This document shows, in pieces, positions 26,707-36,409 of a stretch of DNA of 64,000 bases (positions are counted from its first letter, which is position 1; each line of letters starts with the position of its first letter). The stretch is from NCBI GenBank assembly GCA_900551325.1, contig URVM01000009.1:62001-126000 (forward strand), given 5' to 3'. The notes under the pieces are model-generated. The model was not told the DNA's origin, made no database searches, and was given only the letters and a program-made list of their open reading frames with translations. Position numbers and translations under genes: made by a program. The DNA comes from an uncultured Eubacteriales bacterium (GTDB taxonomy: Bacteria; Bacillota; Clostridia; Lachnospirales; Cellulosilyticaceae).

Positions 26707-28272
26707 TTATCTCTCACTATCTGTACTATTGATTGCTCCTAAGTCTACTTTTTCTTTTCCTAAAGGATTGCCAAAAAAGTCTTTTGTAATAGTGTCTGTA
26801 ATTTTAGGTAATAGCTCTTTTGATACTACTTGCCCTACCTTAATAGCTGGTGAGTGGGATTGTAGCGTATAGCCATGTAAAGTATCCCTTGCAGGACCAC
26901 CTTCTAAACTTCCTGTCCCCCCCTTACCTGGGTCTACAAATAAAGGATTTTTTATAACCGAATGGTCATCTTGTGGGGTATTTATAAATCCATAATATAG
27001 ATTAGAATTATATTTTGCATAACCTTCATGCCAATCTACTTTATAAGGTGTGCCTTCTTTATAAAAAATATTATTATAAAAGGTAAGTGGGCCGTAATCA
27101 TTAGAGAAAATAGTCGTTTCTAGACCTTCTCCTATATAAAAGGTATTGTTATAAATATAGGCTGTTTGCGCATTGGAAGTCATAAATAAACAACGTTTAT
27201 CATTTTGGCTAATATTATATCTTACTATCGAATCTATTGTATTGGCTTGACAAACAAGCATAAAGCCACCTTCATTATCATGGCTATAGTTATATTGATA
27301 AGTAGTTCCCCATGAGAAATCACAGTCATAACTTTGCCCATCACCGTTTAGGTAAGTGCCGAAGGCCTCATTGTACTGGAACAAGGCTTTGTAGCATTGC
27401 CATGGCCATATAGCTGCATTGTACATAAGATTTGGATCAGATACAGTACCTATACTAGCCTCTTGTGCTACATTATATTCTATCAGTGGTTCATAACAGT
27501 ACTGAGGTACAATGGCATCCCCACCTGAACGCTCTATATAGTTGTTTCTTATAACCACATCTTGATGCATATACTTCTTAAGTTCATCTTGTGTATGGTT
27601 ACTTAGATTACTACTAAGTCCTATACATTTACTAGAGCCTACAGATATGCCCGTTCTAGCAACATCCTTGACATAACAGTTTTCCACTAAAACATCTTTA
27701 AAAATAACAGGTTTATTTTTATCTGTTGCTGCTATATGATAATAAATTCCTCCATTATGCCCATCCTTTGTTGTAGCATCTCCGTTTACATGATGGACAT
27801 AAAGGTGCTTTAGATAAATATGCTCTACACAGTTATTCTCACTTTGATCAAGTGCATCATCTGCACTAACTACAATGCCTGTTCGACCTGTTAAAGGCTC
27901 ATTTCCTTGATTCGTAATCTCTAAATGATTAAGCTCCCAAAAGCTTACATTGTTTAACCATACTGTATAAAGGGACTGTCCCCCTCCATTAATAATAGGT
28001 TTTGTGGTACCCTCTCCTACTTTTAGAGTATCCCCTTCATAAGTGTAGCAATCTATAATAATGGGTGCATCTTTCTTACCTGAACCTTTTAGTTCTAGGT
28101 TTCCATTCCATATCCCACTCGCCTCAAATAAAATCATATCCCCTGGTTTAAATACACGATTATTAACAGGATTTAATGATTGCCATGGACTACTTACTAA
28201 AGTACCATTATTTTGGTCATCTCCCCTTCTTGTATCTACATAATAAATTGTACCCTTAACCTTATCTCTCAT
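26707..28272 (-). CDS. Right-handed parallel beta-helix protein without signal peptide
   Basis: A 521-residue protein starting KGTIYYVDTRRGDDQNNGT and SPWQSLNPVNN, followed by about ten coils of a pectate-lyase-like beta-helix (residues about 60-450; segments such as VVIRNNYIERSGGDAIVPQ). This fold is shared by polysaccharide lyases and some glycosidases, so a glycan-cleaving role is plausible, but no catalytic set can be assigned by eye. No export signal is seen, which is unusual for such enzymes. The tightly linked next gene encodes a parvulin-like protein, also without signal. Either the pair works on imported oligosaccharides or export uses another route. Confidence 0.75.
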   Translation of the reverse strand: MRDKVKGTIYYVDTRRGDDQNNGTLVSSPWQSLNPVNNRVFKPGDMILFEASGIWNGNLELKGSGKKDAPIIIDCYTYEGDTLKVGEGTTKPIINGGGQSLYTVWLNNVSFWELNHLEITNQGNEPLTGRTGIVVSADDALDQSENNCVEHIYLKHLYVHHVNGDATTKDGHNGGIYYHIAATDKNKPVIFKDVLVENCYVKDVARTGISVGSSKCIGLSSNLSNHTQDELKKYMHQDVVIRNNYIERSGGDAIVPQYCYEPLIEYNVAQEASIGTVSDPNLMYNAAIWPWQCYKALFQYNEAFGTYLNGDGQSYDCDFSWGTTYQYNYSHDNEGGFMLVCQANTIDSIVRYNISQNDKRCLFMTSNAQTAYIYNNTFYIGEGLETTIFSNDYGPLTFYNNIFYKEGTPYKVDWHEGYAKYNSNLYYGFINTPQDDHSVIKNPLFVDPGKGGTGSLEGGPARDTLHGYTLQSHSPAIKVGQVVSKELLPKITDTITKDFFGNPLGKEKVDLGAINSTDSER

Positions 28273-28369
28273 TTATATATCTCCTTTAAATAACGAGTTG
28301 TCTTTAAAACTATCATACCAATTTTCTTCTGTTTTTTATATTGTTTTTAAAGATTTTATATAACATTGC

Positions 28370-28410
28370 AAGAGCACAACCTTCCTATCTATATAAAGAC
28401 TTGTGCTCTT
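28370..28410 (-). terminator. Hairpin after the prealbumin-like repeat protein gene
   Basis: A perfect 10-bp stem AAGAGCACAA / TTGTGCTCTT with a 21-nt loop, just past the stop of the gene ending at 28435. It lacks a strong T-run, so termination is less certain. Confidence 0.55.
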
Positions 28411-28434
28411 TACACTCTAATTATATCTAGTTTG

Positions 28435-29604
28435 TTATTCTAATACTATTTCAACAACATTCATACCCGGGATAATTTTTATAGTTTGCTCTACCTCTTT
28501 ATGCCCTGGGTATATCATCTTAATTGTACAATCCCCTTCTACTAAATCTGCAAACAGTGCTGCTTCTCCTGTGTTAGTAACAGTTGCTTGACCTTGATAA
28601 GACTTTGCACCATCTTCACCTATTACAATTTGCTGTACAACTACCTTGCCCTGGTCTAACAAATTACCCATTTTATCTTTTCCTATTACTTTTAGTGCAT
28701 TTGTTGACTTAGCTACAAAATCCTGAACAGTATCTCCTACTATATTTACTTCATTCAAAATATGATACGCTTTGCCTTCATTTTCAAAAATTACATCTGT
28801 AAAGTAATTTCCTGGCAAAAGATTAGGAATGGTTATGCTACCATCCTTCCCCCATACAGGTAATATAGTTGCATTATTAGTTTCTCCCAATACAGGGCTA
28901 AAATATAGCTTACCTTTATAAGCCGGCGCCTTTAGCTTTTTCCCTTGGTCAAAAAAGTGATTATTCTTTACCGGTGTACCATCTTCATAACGTATTTTCC
29001 CTTTAAGGGTATACCCTTTTTGAATGGGTTCTAAAGTAACTTTTACTGGTGTACGGTATTTTGATACATTTACTTTAACATTTTTACGTACATATCCTTC
29101 TCCTTCTACATTAAAAGTGTGTACACCTGGCTTAAATTCTGTCATATACACTGTATGATTTGAACGCTCAGTCAAATTGCTAAACACTCTATAGCCATTA
29201 TCCCAAGATGCTTTTACATAAGTATCTACAAAATTACCCGCAGAATCTTGTACCTTTACTTCCATAGGATAGACTTTCTTTAACTCAAAAGCCCTTTCTG
29301 TATTATAAGGTATGTTAGCAACCATAGTATAATATTCTATCCCACCTTTTTCAGCTTTCATTACAAAACGATAATTTGTATTTTCCTTAGTTGGAACGAC
29401 AAAATTGCTACCATTAAAGGTATAGGTCTGAGTAAACCTAGATGAAATATCTGTGGTATGTTCATAGACATTAATTGTTACTTTCTCTGAAACACCACCT
29501 CCTGACAATATAGTTGTTCCTTTAATATCTGCCATACAAGGAACGGTTATTAACGTTATAGCAAGCCCTAAAATAAAATACTTCATTTTGTTTCTAATTT
29601 TCAT
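28435..29604 (-). CDS. Secreted protein with carboxypeptidase-regulatory-like beta domains
   Basis: A 389-residue protein with a signal peptide (KMKYFILGLAITLITVPCMA, cleavage about residue 25) and at least three tandem prealbumin-like beta-sandwich modules. These are seen as PMEVKVQDSAGNFVDTYVKA, YTLKGKIRYEDGTPVKNN and ALKVIGKDKMGNLLDQGKV openings with xGxYTV-like closings (LLPGNYFTDVIFENEG, LVEGDCTIKMIYPG). Such modules serve as surface or adhesion scaffolds and have no catalytic motif. There is no visible cell-wall anchor, so the protein may be released or bound non-covalently. AGGAG precedes the start. Function unknown. Confidence 0.75.
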   Translation of the reverse strand: MKIRNKMKYFILGLAITLITVPCMADIKGTTILSGGGVSEKVTINVYEHTTDISSRFTQTYTFNGSNFVVPTKENTNYRFVMKAEKGGIEYYTMVANIPYNTERAFELKKVYPMEVKVQDSAGNFVDTYVKASWDNGYRVFSNLTERSNHTVYMTEFKPGVHTFNVEGEGYVRKNVKVNVSKYRTPVKVTLEPIQKGYTLKGKIRYEDGTPVKNNHFFDQGKKLKAPAYKGKLYFSPVLGETNNATILPVWGKDGSITIPNLLPGNYFTDVIFENEGKAYHILNEVNIVGDTVQDFVAKSTNALKVIGKDKMGNLLDQGKVVVQQIVIGEDGAKSYQGQATVTNTGEAALFADLVEGDCTIKMIYPGHKEVEQTIKIIPGMNVVEIVLE

Positions 29605-29762
29605 TGTATTCTCCTCATATTTATACTTTAGTATATTTTAATATGTAAAACTATATTTGTAAATTTATATGTCAATAACCTTATTCGTTACTTAAATGCT
29701 TCATTTCATTAAAGAAATGTATCAATATTCTTAAATACTAACATGATCAAAACCAATACATC

Positions 29763-29805
29763 AAAAAAAAGATAGAGTTGCTATTTTGACTACTCTATCT
29801 TTTTT
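29763..29805 (-). terminator. Terminator of the XRE-TPR regulator gene
   Basis: Stem AGATAGAGT / ACTCTATCT extended by A and T tracts on both sides (14 bp or more), 13-nt loop, T-run on the minus strand. Confidence 0.88.
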
Positions 29806-29873
29806 GATTGTTATTCTTCCTTTTAGCTCATTTGCATTCTTCTTGAAGTATCTTTATAATACTTCTTATGATT

Positions 29874-30923
29874 CTATTGTTCTACTTTCTCCCCATCTTC
29901 CTTAAGCTTCTTTAATCGCTCAATCTCACGTTTAGGTTTATCTATTTGCTCCCCGGACAATATATGAAATTCATCCTTTAAAATTTGAATTTCTTTTTCC
30001 CGAGCTTCAATTGCTTTATCATAGTGGCCTTGTTCTTCATATATTTGGACTAATGAAAGTAAGCCATCTGTTAGTCTAGGTGCTTCTTGTACATCCATAC
30101 ATTTTATATAATCCTGAATGGCTAGGTCTGTATATCCCAGTTTTCTTAAACGGTCTGCTCTACAGCAGTAGGCTTGCCAGATTGTAGGCTCACTCTCTAC
30201 GCCTTTATCCCATAATTTAAGTGCTTTTTGAAGATTTCCTCCTGCCAATTCTACATCTCCAAGATACATTTCATAGAGATAGTTCCGTTTAATTGTAATC
30301 ATTTTTTCAATATAAGGCTTTGCTTCACTATGTCTGTCGTCAGCAAATAAATTCTCAATTAAGGTAATAATAGCTCTCCAGTTATCTGGATGCTTCTCTA
30401 TAAATTCTTTATAATACTGAATCACTTCAAAATGATTATCAAAGTAATCATCACCACAAACTGCATGATAGGCATCCCATAAAGCAATATGATGTCCTTT
30501 ATTATCAGGCTCATAGCTAAGTGCTGTTTTTGCATACTCACTAGCTTTTTCTTCTAAGCTTCTAGCTCTATGATTATATAAATGTGCTAAATCCCCATAA
30601 GCTCTGGCATTTTGTCTATCTGATTTAATTATGTCATTCAAAAAGTCTTCAGCATATTTAAAGTCTTCATCACTTATTTCTCTTTTAAAATAAAACATAT
30701 TCTCTATTCTTTCAAAATGTGACTCAACAGGTAGTCTAAATAACTCATCAATTTTCACTCCAAAGAATATAGCTATTTGAGGTAGTAAAGTAATATCAGG
30801 CATAGTCACTTCATTTTCCCATTTTGAAACAGCTTGATAAGATACACCGAGATAATCTGCAAGTTCTTCTTGTGTCACCTTTTTTTCTATACGTAATCGT
30901 TTAATTTGTTTTCCAATATCCAT
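29874..30923 (-). CDS. XRE-family HTH regulator with TPR repeats
   Basis: A 349-residue cytoplasmic regulator. Residues 1-65 are a Cro/CI-type HTH (IGKQIKRLRIEKKVTQEELA, LGVSYQAVSKWENEVTMPDI) and residues about 85-330 form tetratricopeptide repeats (NARAYGDLAHLYNHRARSLE, TIWQAYCCRADRLRKLGYTD). Clostridial proteins of this type are common orphan regulators; some respond to peptides, as Rgg and PlcR do, but no peptide gene is visible. GGGGG precedes the ATG. It lies downstream of and parallel to the ABC exporter gene, 122 bp away, and may regulate it. The target is unknown. Confidence 0.85.
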   Translation of the reverse strand: MDIGKQIKRLRIEKKVTQEELADYLGVSYQAVSKWENEVTMPDITLLPQIAIFFGVKIDELFRLPVESHFERIENMFYFKREISDEDFKYAEDFLNDIIKSDRQNARAYGDLAHLYNHRARSLEEKASEYAKTALSYEPDNKGHHIALWDAYHAVCGDDYFDNHFEVIQYYKEFIEKHPDNWRAIITLIENLFADDRHSEAKPYIEKMITIKRNYLYEMYLGDVELAGGNLQKALKLWDKGVESEPTIWQAYCCRADRLRKLGYTDLAIQDYIKCMDVQEAPRLTDGLLSLVQIYEEQGHYDKAIEAREKEIQILKDEFHILSGEQIDKPKREIERLKKLKEDGEKVEQ

Positions 30924-31045
30924 TTCTTTCCCCCACTTTATATAAATTAATCAGCTGATAAACTTATTATAAGTATTGGGGAGATATGTCACAATAACTA
31001 CATCTTTTAGTCAACTCACCTAATGGTTGAGTAAGTACCTTCTAG

Positions 31046-32641
31046 CTAAATCTCACCTGATAACTCAACAAATTCATCTACAATATCAAATAACTCTTCA
31101 TTATGGCTAATAAAAATAATAATTTTATCATCTTTTCTAGTAAGTAGCTCACCTTTAAGTATTTCAATGCCTAAAGTATCCATTGCTGATACTGGCTCAT
31201 CTAAAATAAGGACATCTGACTGCTTCAATAAGCCCCTAATAACAGAAACTTTTTGTTTTTCTCCACCTGATAAAGAAAGTGCATCCCTAGATTCAATTAG
31301 TGTACTCATATTGAAGTGTCTACATAGATTTTCAAGGGTTTGCAAGGAGTAGTTTTTAATTCCTCTTAATATATTATCCTTTACGGATATGCGCTGTACC
31401 ATAGGTTGTTGTAAGATCACTGAGATTTTTTCTTTCCTCAACAACCGCATATCTATTTGAGAAATTTCCATATTGTTGTAACATATACTTCCTTCATACC
31501 CGTCGTTTAACCCTAGCAATAAATCGATTAATGTAGATTTTCCATCACCATTCTTGCCTTTTATACAATAGATCTTTCCTTTAGTAAATGCTAAATTTAA
31601 CTCCGTATATAATGGTGCCTTTTCAGGATATGCAAAACTTAAGTCTTTTATTTCAATAGAATCAATGGTCTTAAGCGTTAATGTGCCATTTTTCTCATCG
31701 GGGACATTGATGAATTCTTCTAATCTGGAAAAGCAAACTTTAGCATGTTGAAAGCCTTGTCCAAGCTTTAGGAAGAACTCAGAGTTTGCAAGACACATAT
31801 TAGTATAGGTTGTAATAAGCATAAATTGTCCAATAGTTATATGCTTGTCTACTAAAAGTTTTCCACCAACTAACATAGTAAGTATAAGTGTAATATTTTT
31901 TGTTAGATGCCCAATATTATTAAGTACAGCAAGTACTTTATTTAAACTTATCCCTTTGATTAGCAACTCACTAAAAGCCAAATCTACTTGTTCACCTGAA
32001 ATATCATACCATCCATGTATCTTTGTTTCTTTAATTGTAGCAAGCCTATCATTATTTGCTGACACATACATATTGTTTTGATCACGATAGGCATAGGCCC
32101 TTTTATATACTAGCTTGTTCATAGTGAGAATACCTAAGATATTAATAGCCAGTGCTAAAAAGACTATACCTAGCATGAAAATATTAATGGAAGCAATCAT
32201 ATAGAACAAAATGATTGTACTAATCAGCATCATCATAGCTACAATGAGATTATCGATTGCAAAACCTACTGTTGTCAGTATATCATTAAAAATTCTCGTA
32301 TTTAAATAGGCTGGATTATGCTTTGATGTGTCCCTTAAAGGAAGATTTTCTAACTTCCTATCAATTTCATTTAAAAAATTATTACTTACTTTCAAAGTGG
32401 TTAATTCAGATAGAATATGCTTAAAGTAGGATGAAACAAGTAAAATACCAGTTGCTACAGCAATGATTACTATAGGCTCTTTCACTAAATCTACTCTATT
32501 ACTATAAGTTACAGAATCAATAAATCCACTAAACACATAGGGAATCAACATCTCACACCCATAGATTATAATTAATAATAGATTAAGTGGTATAAAATAC
32601 TTTCCAAACTTCATACATTTCTTGTAAATGGCCTTTAACAA
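31046..32641 (-). CDS. ABC transporter, fused permease and ATPase
   Basis: A 531-residue half-transporter that should act as a dimer. The N-terminal membrane domain has about six helices (residues 15-290). The ATPase domain (about 328-525) shows Walker A GKNGDGKST (362-370), signature LSGGE (457-461), Walker B VLILDEP (477-483) and the switch His513. It is shorter than typical 570-600-residue exporters. The start is a TTG at 32641 with GGGGGAG upstream. No accessory, peptidase or precursor gene is adjacent, so cargo (peptide, drug or lipid) is unknown. The XRE-TPR gene follows in the same direction. Confidence 0.88.
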   Translation of the reverse strand: MLKAIYKKCMKFGKYFIPLNLLLIIIYGCEMLIPYVFSGFIDSVTYSNRVDLVKEPIVIIAVATGILLVSSYFKHILSELTTLKVSNNFLNEIDRKLENLPLRDTSKHNPAYLNTRIFNDILTTVGFAIDNLIVAMMMLISTIILFYMIASINIFMLGIVFLALAINILGILTMNKLVYKRAYAYRDQNNMYVSANNDRLATIKETKIHGWYDISGEQVDLAFSELLIKGISLNKVLAVLNNIGHLTKNITLILTMLVGGKLLVDKHITIGQFMLITTYTNMCLANSEFFLKLGQGFQHAKVCFSRLEEFINVPDEKNGTLTLKTIDSIEIKDLSFAYPEKAPLYTELNLAFTKGKIYCIKGKNGDGKSTLIDLLLGLNDGYEGSICYNNMEISQIDMRLLRKEKISVILQQPMVQRISVKDNILRGIKNYSLQTLENLCRHFNMSTLIESRDALSLSGGEKQKVSVIRGLLKQSDVLILDEPVSAMDTLGIEILKGELLTRKDDKIIIFISHNEELFDIVDEFVELSGEI

Positions 32642-32714
32642 AAAATCTCCCCCTTGTACAAATTTGTAAAATTATATTTATTTTATCATTATTCAGTATA
32701 TTAGTCTATATAAA

Positions 32715-32740
32715 AGACCAGTAGGCTAATCTACTGGTCT
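32715..32740 (-). terminator. Terminator of the murNAc operon
   Basis: Stem AGACCAGTAG / CTACTGGTCT with a 6-nt loop and TTTT on the minus strand, 31 bp past the murP stop. Confidence 0.88.
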
Positions 32741-32771
32741 AATTTGGTTTATTGGATTAATAGAATATTCA

Positions 32772-34193
32772 TTATACGTTCATTACGTCTTTCTCTTTAA
32801 TAAAGAGTTGAGTTATAATAAATCCACCTAAATAAGAAATCAAGATACCTATAAAGAAGTTAAGCATAGATGCTGGTTGCATAAGTGGTATAGCTACTAA
32901 CCCTGATGGTCCCCAAGCTGTAGCCATTACTTTTGTTAGCATCACATAAGCACCACCAAAGCCTGCTCCGAGTCCCGCTGTAATAAATGGTTTACCCATT
33001 GGAAGAGTTACGCCGTAGATGAGAGGTTCACCAATACCAAGTATGCCCGCTGGAATAGCACCAGCAATAACTTGTTTTATTCTTTCATTTTTAACTTTTT
33101 TAGCTTTTAAGTAAATAGAAATAGCTGCACCAACTTGACCTGCACCTGCCATAGCAAGTACGGGGAATAAAGTAACCCCACCTAGTGCTTCTAATTGAAT
33201 AGCGTAAATTGGAATTAAGCCATGATGAAGACCTAAAAGTACCATTGGTAAAAAGAGTGCCGCCAGTACATAGCCTGAAATCAAACTAATAATAGGGTTT
33301 GTTGAGTTAATTAATACATTAAGAACTGCAATAAGCCAATCTGAAGCCACACCTGATACTGGCATAATGATAAATAAGAAGATAAGGGTTGTTATGATTA
33401 AGGTGATAATAGGTGTTAAGATAAGATCTAGTACATCAGGTACTCTTTTACGAACAACTCTTTCAATCTTAGCTAAAAGGTATACCCCTAAAATAACCCC
33501 AATAACCCCACCTTTGCCATTTCTTAAAGTAGAATTAAGTGGTGAATCCTCATTAAATAGGCCTAGTATTTTAGAAATTTCATCTACAGCTGGCATAATA
33601 GACATAGCTCCAAGCATGCCTCCAAGAGCAGGTGTTGCACCAAATTTTTGGGCAGCATTGATACCTGTAAAGATGGCAAAATAGCCAAGGAAGCCACCTC
33701 CCATTAAAGATAAAAACTGTCTAAGTAGATCCCAAACTTGGTTAACAGGAAGGGTACCACCACTTTGTAAGTTGGTAATGAGTCCTGCAAATCCATTAAA
33801 AATACCTGCAGCAATAACGGCTGGAATAAGTGGAATAAAGATTTCACCTATAGTCTTTAGAGCTGCCTTTAATTTATTTCCTTGTTGCTTATCTTTTATT
33901 GCTTGCTTATTGGTCTCCCAGTCACCTATTTGTGGTGTCTTTCCACCCATAAACTCCACGCGAAGAATTTCTTCGCACTTTTTAGCCTTGCCTGGTCCTA
34001 CTATAATTTGGAGATTTTGTCCTTCTACTACAACCCCTAAAACACCCTGAATTTGTTTGATGGCTTCTACATCTACTTCTTTCATGCTTTTTACATCAAT
34101 ACGTAGTCTAGTCATGCAGTTGGTTGCTGTTACAATGTTAGCGATTCCCCCTAGTTTTTCAACTATTTGTGTTACTAATTCATTGTTCGTCAT
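32772..34193 (-). CDS. murP: PTS EIIBC, N-acetylmuramic acid type
   Basis: Membrane permease for uptake and phosphorylation of MurNAc or a MurNAc-containing disaccharide. The protein has an EIIB domain (1-90; Cys in TNCMTRLRI) and an EIIC domain (about 115-470, hydrophobic, LLGLHHGLIPIYAIQLEALG). There is no EIIA part, so it needs an EIIA-glucose-type donor, perhaps from the trehalose EIIBCA or elsewhere. The start is taken as the ATG at 34193; the frame also opens at a GTG three codons upstream. Substrate assignment rests on linkage to murQ and mupG; as in Staphylococcus, MurNAc-GlcNAc may be the true substrate. Confidence 0.88.
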   Translation of the reverse strand: MTNNELVTQIVEKLGGIANIVTATNCMTRLRIDVKSMKEVDVEAIKQIQGVLGVVVEGQNLQIIVGPGKAKKCEEILRVEFMGGKTPQIGDWETNKQAIKDKQQGNKLKAALKTIGEIFIPLIPAVIAAGIFNGFAGLITNLQSGGTLPVNQVWDLLRQFLSLMGGGFLGYFAIFTGINAAQKFGATPALGGMLGAMSIMPAVDEISKILGLFNEDSPLNSTLRNGKGGVIGVILGVYLLAKIERVVRKRVPDVLDLILTPIITLIITTLIFLFIIMPVSGVASDWLIAVLNVLINSTNPIISLISGYVLAALFLPMVLLGLHHGLIPIYAIQLEALGGVTLFPVLAMAGAGQVGAAISIYLKAKKVKNERIKQVIAGAIPAGILGIGEPLIYGVTLPMGKPFITAGLGAGFGGAYVMLTKVMATAWGPSGLVAIPLMQPASMLNFFIGILISYLGGFIITQLFIKEKDVMNV

Positions 34194-34256
34194 ACTCCCC
34201 ACCCTCTCAAATTAAATAAACTTCCCTCTTTACATACTTACGTACAAGTACCCATT

Positions 34257-35156
34257 TTATGAACGATTTATAGCCTTTCTAATATGTCCTTTTGCCTGTT
34301 CTAACTGCTTAGTAGCTTCCTCTTTATCACAATTTAATAAAATCATTGTAATAGCAAGCTTCACACTTCCCTCTGCCATCTCTAAGTAGTTCCTTGCCAC
34401 TTCTCTTTTGCAAGAGGTTGCTTCCATTACTATGTTTTCTGCACGTACACGTAGCTTCTCATTAGTTTGTTGTACATCCACCATCAGATTTTTGTACACC
34501 TTCCCTATACGTACCATAGAAACCGTTGAAAGCATATTGACCACTAATTTCTGGGCTGTTCCTGCTTTAAGCCTTGTAGAGCCTGTTAAAATTTCTGGAC
34601 CCGGTACCACCTCTATAGCAACTTGTGCCACCTTCCCTACTGCTGAATCTTTATTACAAGCTATAGCTACCGTAGGGGCCCCTACTTCATTGGCATACTC
34701 AAGAGCACCTATTACATAAGGGGTACGCCCACTTGCTGCAATGCCAACAACTGTATCCTCTACACTTAAATGAATGGCCTTCAAGTCTTCAATCCCTAAC
34801 TCCCTATCATCTTCAGCACCTTCTACTGCTTTAATAAAAGCTTGATGCCCTCCAGCCAGTAAACCAACTACTTGGTCTGGATAGGTTCCAAAAGTAGGGG
34901 GACATTCTACTGCATCTAAAAGACCAATTCGCCCGCTAGTTCCTGCCCCAATATAGATAAGCCTACCACCCTTTTCTAAGGAACTAGCAATAAGCTCTAT
35001 AGCCTTTTCAATCTGATCTAATACCTTAGCAATAGCCACTGGAACACTAGCATCTTCTTCGTTCATCACCTGTAAAATCTCTCGTGTTGACATGGTATCT
35101 AGATTTACCGTTTTAAGATTAGGTGTCTCCGTTGTCATACCTTCTAGTTGAATCAT
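34257..35156 (-). CDS. murQ: N-acetylmuramic acid 6-phosphate etherase
   Basis: Cytoplasmic enzyme that removes D-lactate from MurNAc-6-phosphate, giving GlcNAc-6-phosphate (EC 4.2.1.126). The 299-residue protein contains the SIS sugar-phosphate domain with GAGTSGRIGLLDAVECPPTF (about 72-91), GIAASGRTPYVIGAL and ILTGSTRLKAGTAQK, all MurQ hallmarks, and a helical C-terminus. Length matches the family. A GAGG site precedes the ATG at 35156. It lies between mupG and murP, with a 192-bp gap after mupG that may hold its own promoter. Confidence 0.95.
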   Translation of the reverse strand: MIQLEGMTTETPNLKTVNLDTMSTREILQVMNEEDASVPVAIAKVLDQIEKAIELIASSLEKGGRLIYIGAGTSGRIGLLDAVECPPTFGTYPDQVVGLLAGGHQAFIKAVEGAEDDRELGIEDLKAIHLSVEDTVVGIAASGRTPYVIGALEYANEVGAPTVAIACNKDSAVGKVAQVAIEVVPGPEILTGSTRLKAGTAQKLVVNMLSTVSMVRIGKVYKNLMVDVQQTNEKLRVRAENIVMEATSCKREVARNYLEMAEGSVKLAITMILLNCDKEEATKQLEQAKGHIRKAINRS

Positions 35157-35348
35157 CTCGTAAACCTCACTTTCTTCATAAATTTCCTCTGTACTTTTGC
35201 ACCTTATTTTAGCTTATAGCTTCATCATATATCTCCCCTGTCTTTGTTTCAATATTTTACCAGTATCATGGTACATTGTTGCATAAAGTGGTTCATTTTA
35301 TCTCTTATACACTCTATTTTTGATAGTTTAATAGGCTGGCTCAGCATC

Positions 35349-36398
35349 TTAATTCCTTGATTTAATAAATTTAATCTTTTGTCCATTTTCAATGACTTGT
35401 ACTATTTTTATATACTCTGGTACTATCCTTCCTATTACATTCACACGATAGTCTTTAGGCAGACTCTCTCTTACAATTTGAATTTCTCCAGAATATCTTC
35501 CATAATGTTTATTGTCACATGTAATACTTCCAACTATACGTTCTAAACAATTAAAAGATTCTATTATCGGGCCCTGTGTCGCAAACGCTCTAGACTCTTG
35601 CAAACGGTATGCACATTCAGCAGAATCTATACGAATAGTAAAGACTTGGTCATATAAATATTCAAATGCCTCTTCCATAGTACAAGGTAGGCTCACTATA
35701 CCAGTGGTTTCATAGGCTTCTATTATGTATTGATCTAAAGGTTCTAGGGCTAAATCAGATAGTAAAATCCTATCTATAGCCATCCCCCTACACATTTCGA
35801 AATAACTTATGGCTGAAGGTAAGTAACGTTCAGCCTCTACAGTTGGTAGCCCTTCATAAATAGGCCCTCTACTTTTCTTATGATTGGGTATAAAGCCAAA
35901 CACTTGAATAGACTCTTGTTGTAAACTTTTATTGATATCCGTAAATTGTTTGTAGGATAGGCCTGTATATTCTCTTGGGTAGTAATTATGAATGGCAAAT
36001 ATATCTTTTGAAACCTGTTTTAATTTCCTAGCTAAAGCTCTATCCACTGTAGAAGCATTGAATACAATAGGAAAATTCTTGGCCAAGGCAATCATTTCTT
36101 CTTCCTCAAAACCATAATCTATTCGAATCATATAAAGCCCTAGATTTTTAGCTAATCTCACTATATCTGATTCATGGAATAATGCTAAAGTTCGTTTTGA
36201 AACATCTCCTATTACTTTAAATCCCTGTGCATTCAGCCACTTTAACATCCGGGTAGCTTGCGCTACATAATCTTCACTCACTTCTTCTGCTATATGTAAG
36301 GAAGTAAAAATAAAAGTCTCCTTATTTTTAAGGGTTTCTAAAAAAGCTTTTTGCTCCCAGAAAGTAGATATATACACTGAATAACCTAAATGATTCAT
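35349..36398 (-). CDS. mupG: 6-phospho-N-acetylmuramidase (DUF871, GH170)
   Basis: A 349-residue protein of the former DUF871 family. Typical features are LGYSVYISTF, FTSLHIAEE, GFKVIGDVS, IRIDYGFEEE, FNASTVDRALARKL, HNYYPREYTGLS and GFIPNHKKSRGPIYEGLPT. In Staphylococcus aureus this family (MupG) splits MurNAc-6-phosphate-GlcNAc made by the PTS; the neighbouring murQ and murP support the same role here. The N-terminal 240 residues form a TIM barrel and the rest a small C-terminal domain. GGGGAG precedes the ATG, 11 bp after the regulator gene. Confidence 0.9.
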   Translation of the reverse strand: MNHLGYSVYISTFWEQKAFLETLKNKETFIFTSLHIAEEVSEDYVAQATRMLKWLNAQGFKVIGDVSKRTLALFHESDIVRLAKNLGLYMIRIDYGFEEEEMIALAKNFPIVFNASTVDRALARKLKQVSKDIFAIHNYYPREYTGLSYKQFTDINKSLQQESIQVFGFIPNHKKSRGPIYEGLPTVEAERYLPSAISYFEMCRGMAIDRILLSDLALEPLDQYIIEAYETTGIVSLPCTMEEAFEYLYDQVFTIRIDSAECAYRLQESRAFATQGPIIESFNCLERIVGSITCDNKHYGRYSGEIQIVRESLPKDYRVNVIGRIVPEYIKIVQVIENGQKIKFIKSRN

Positions 36399-36409
36399 GA
36401 TTTTCTCCC

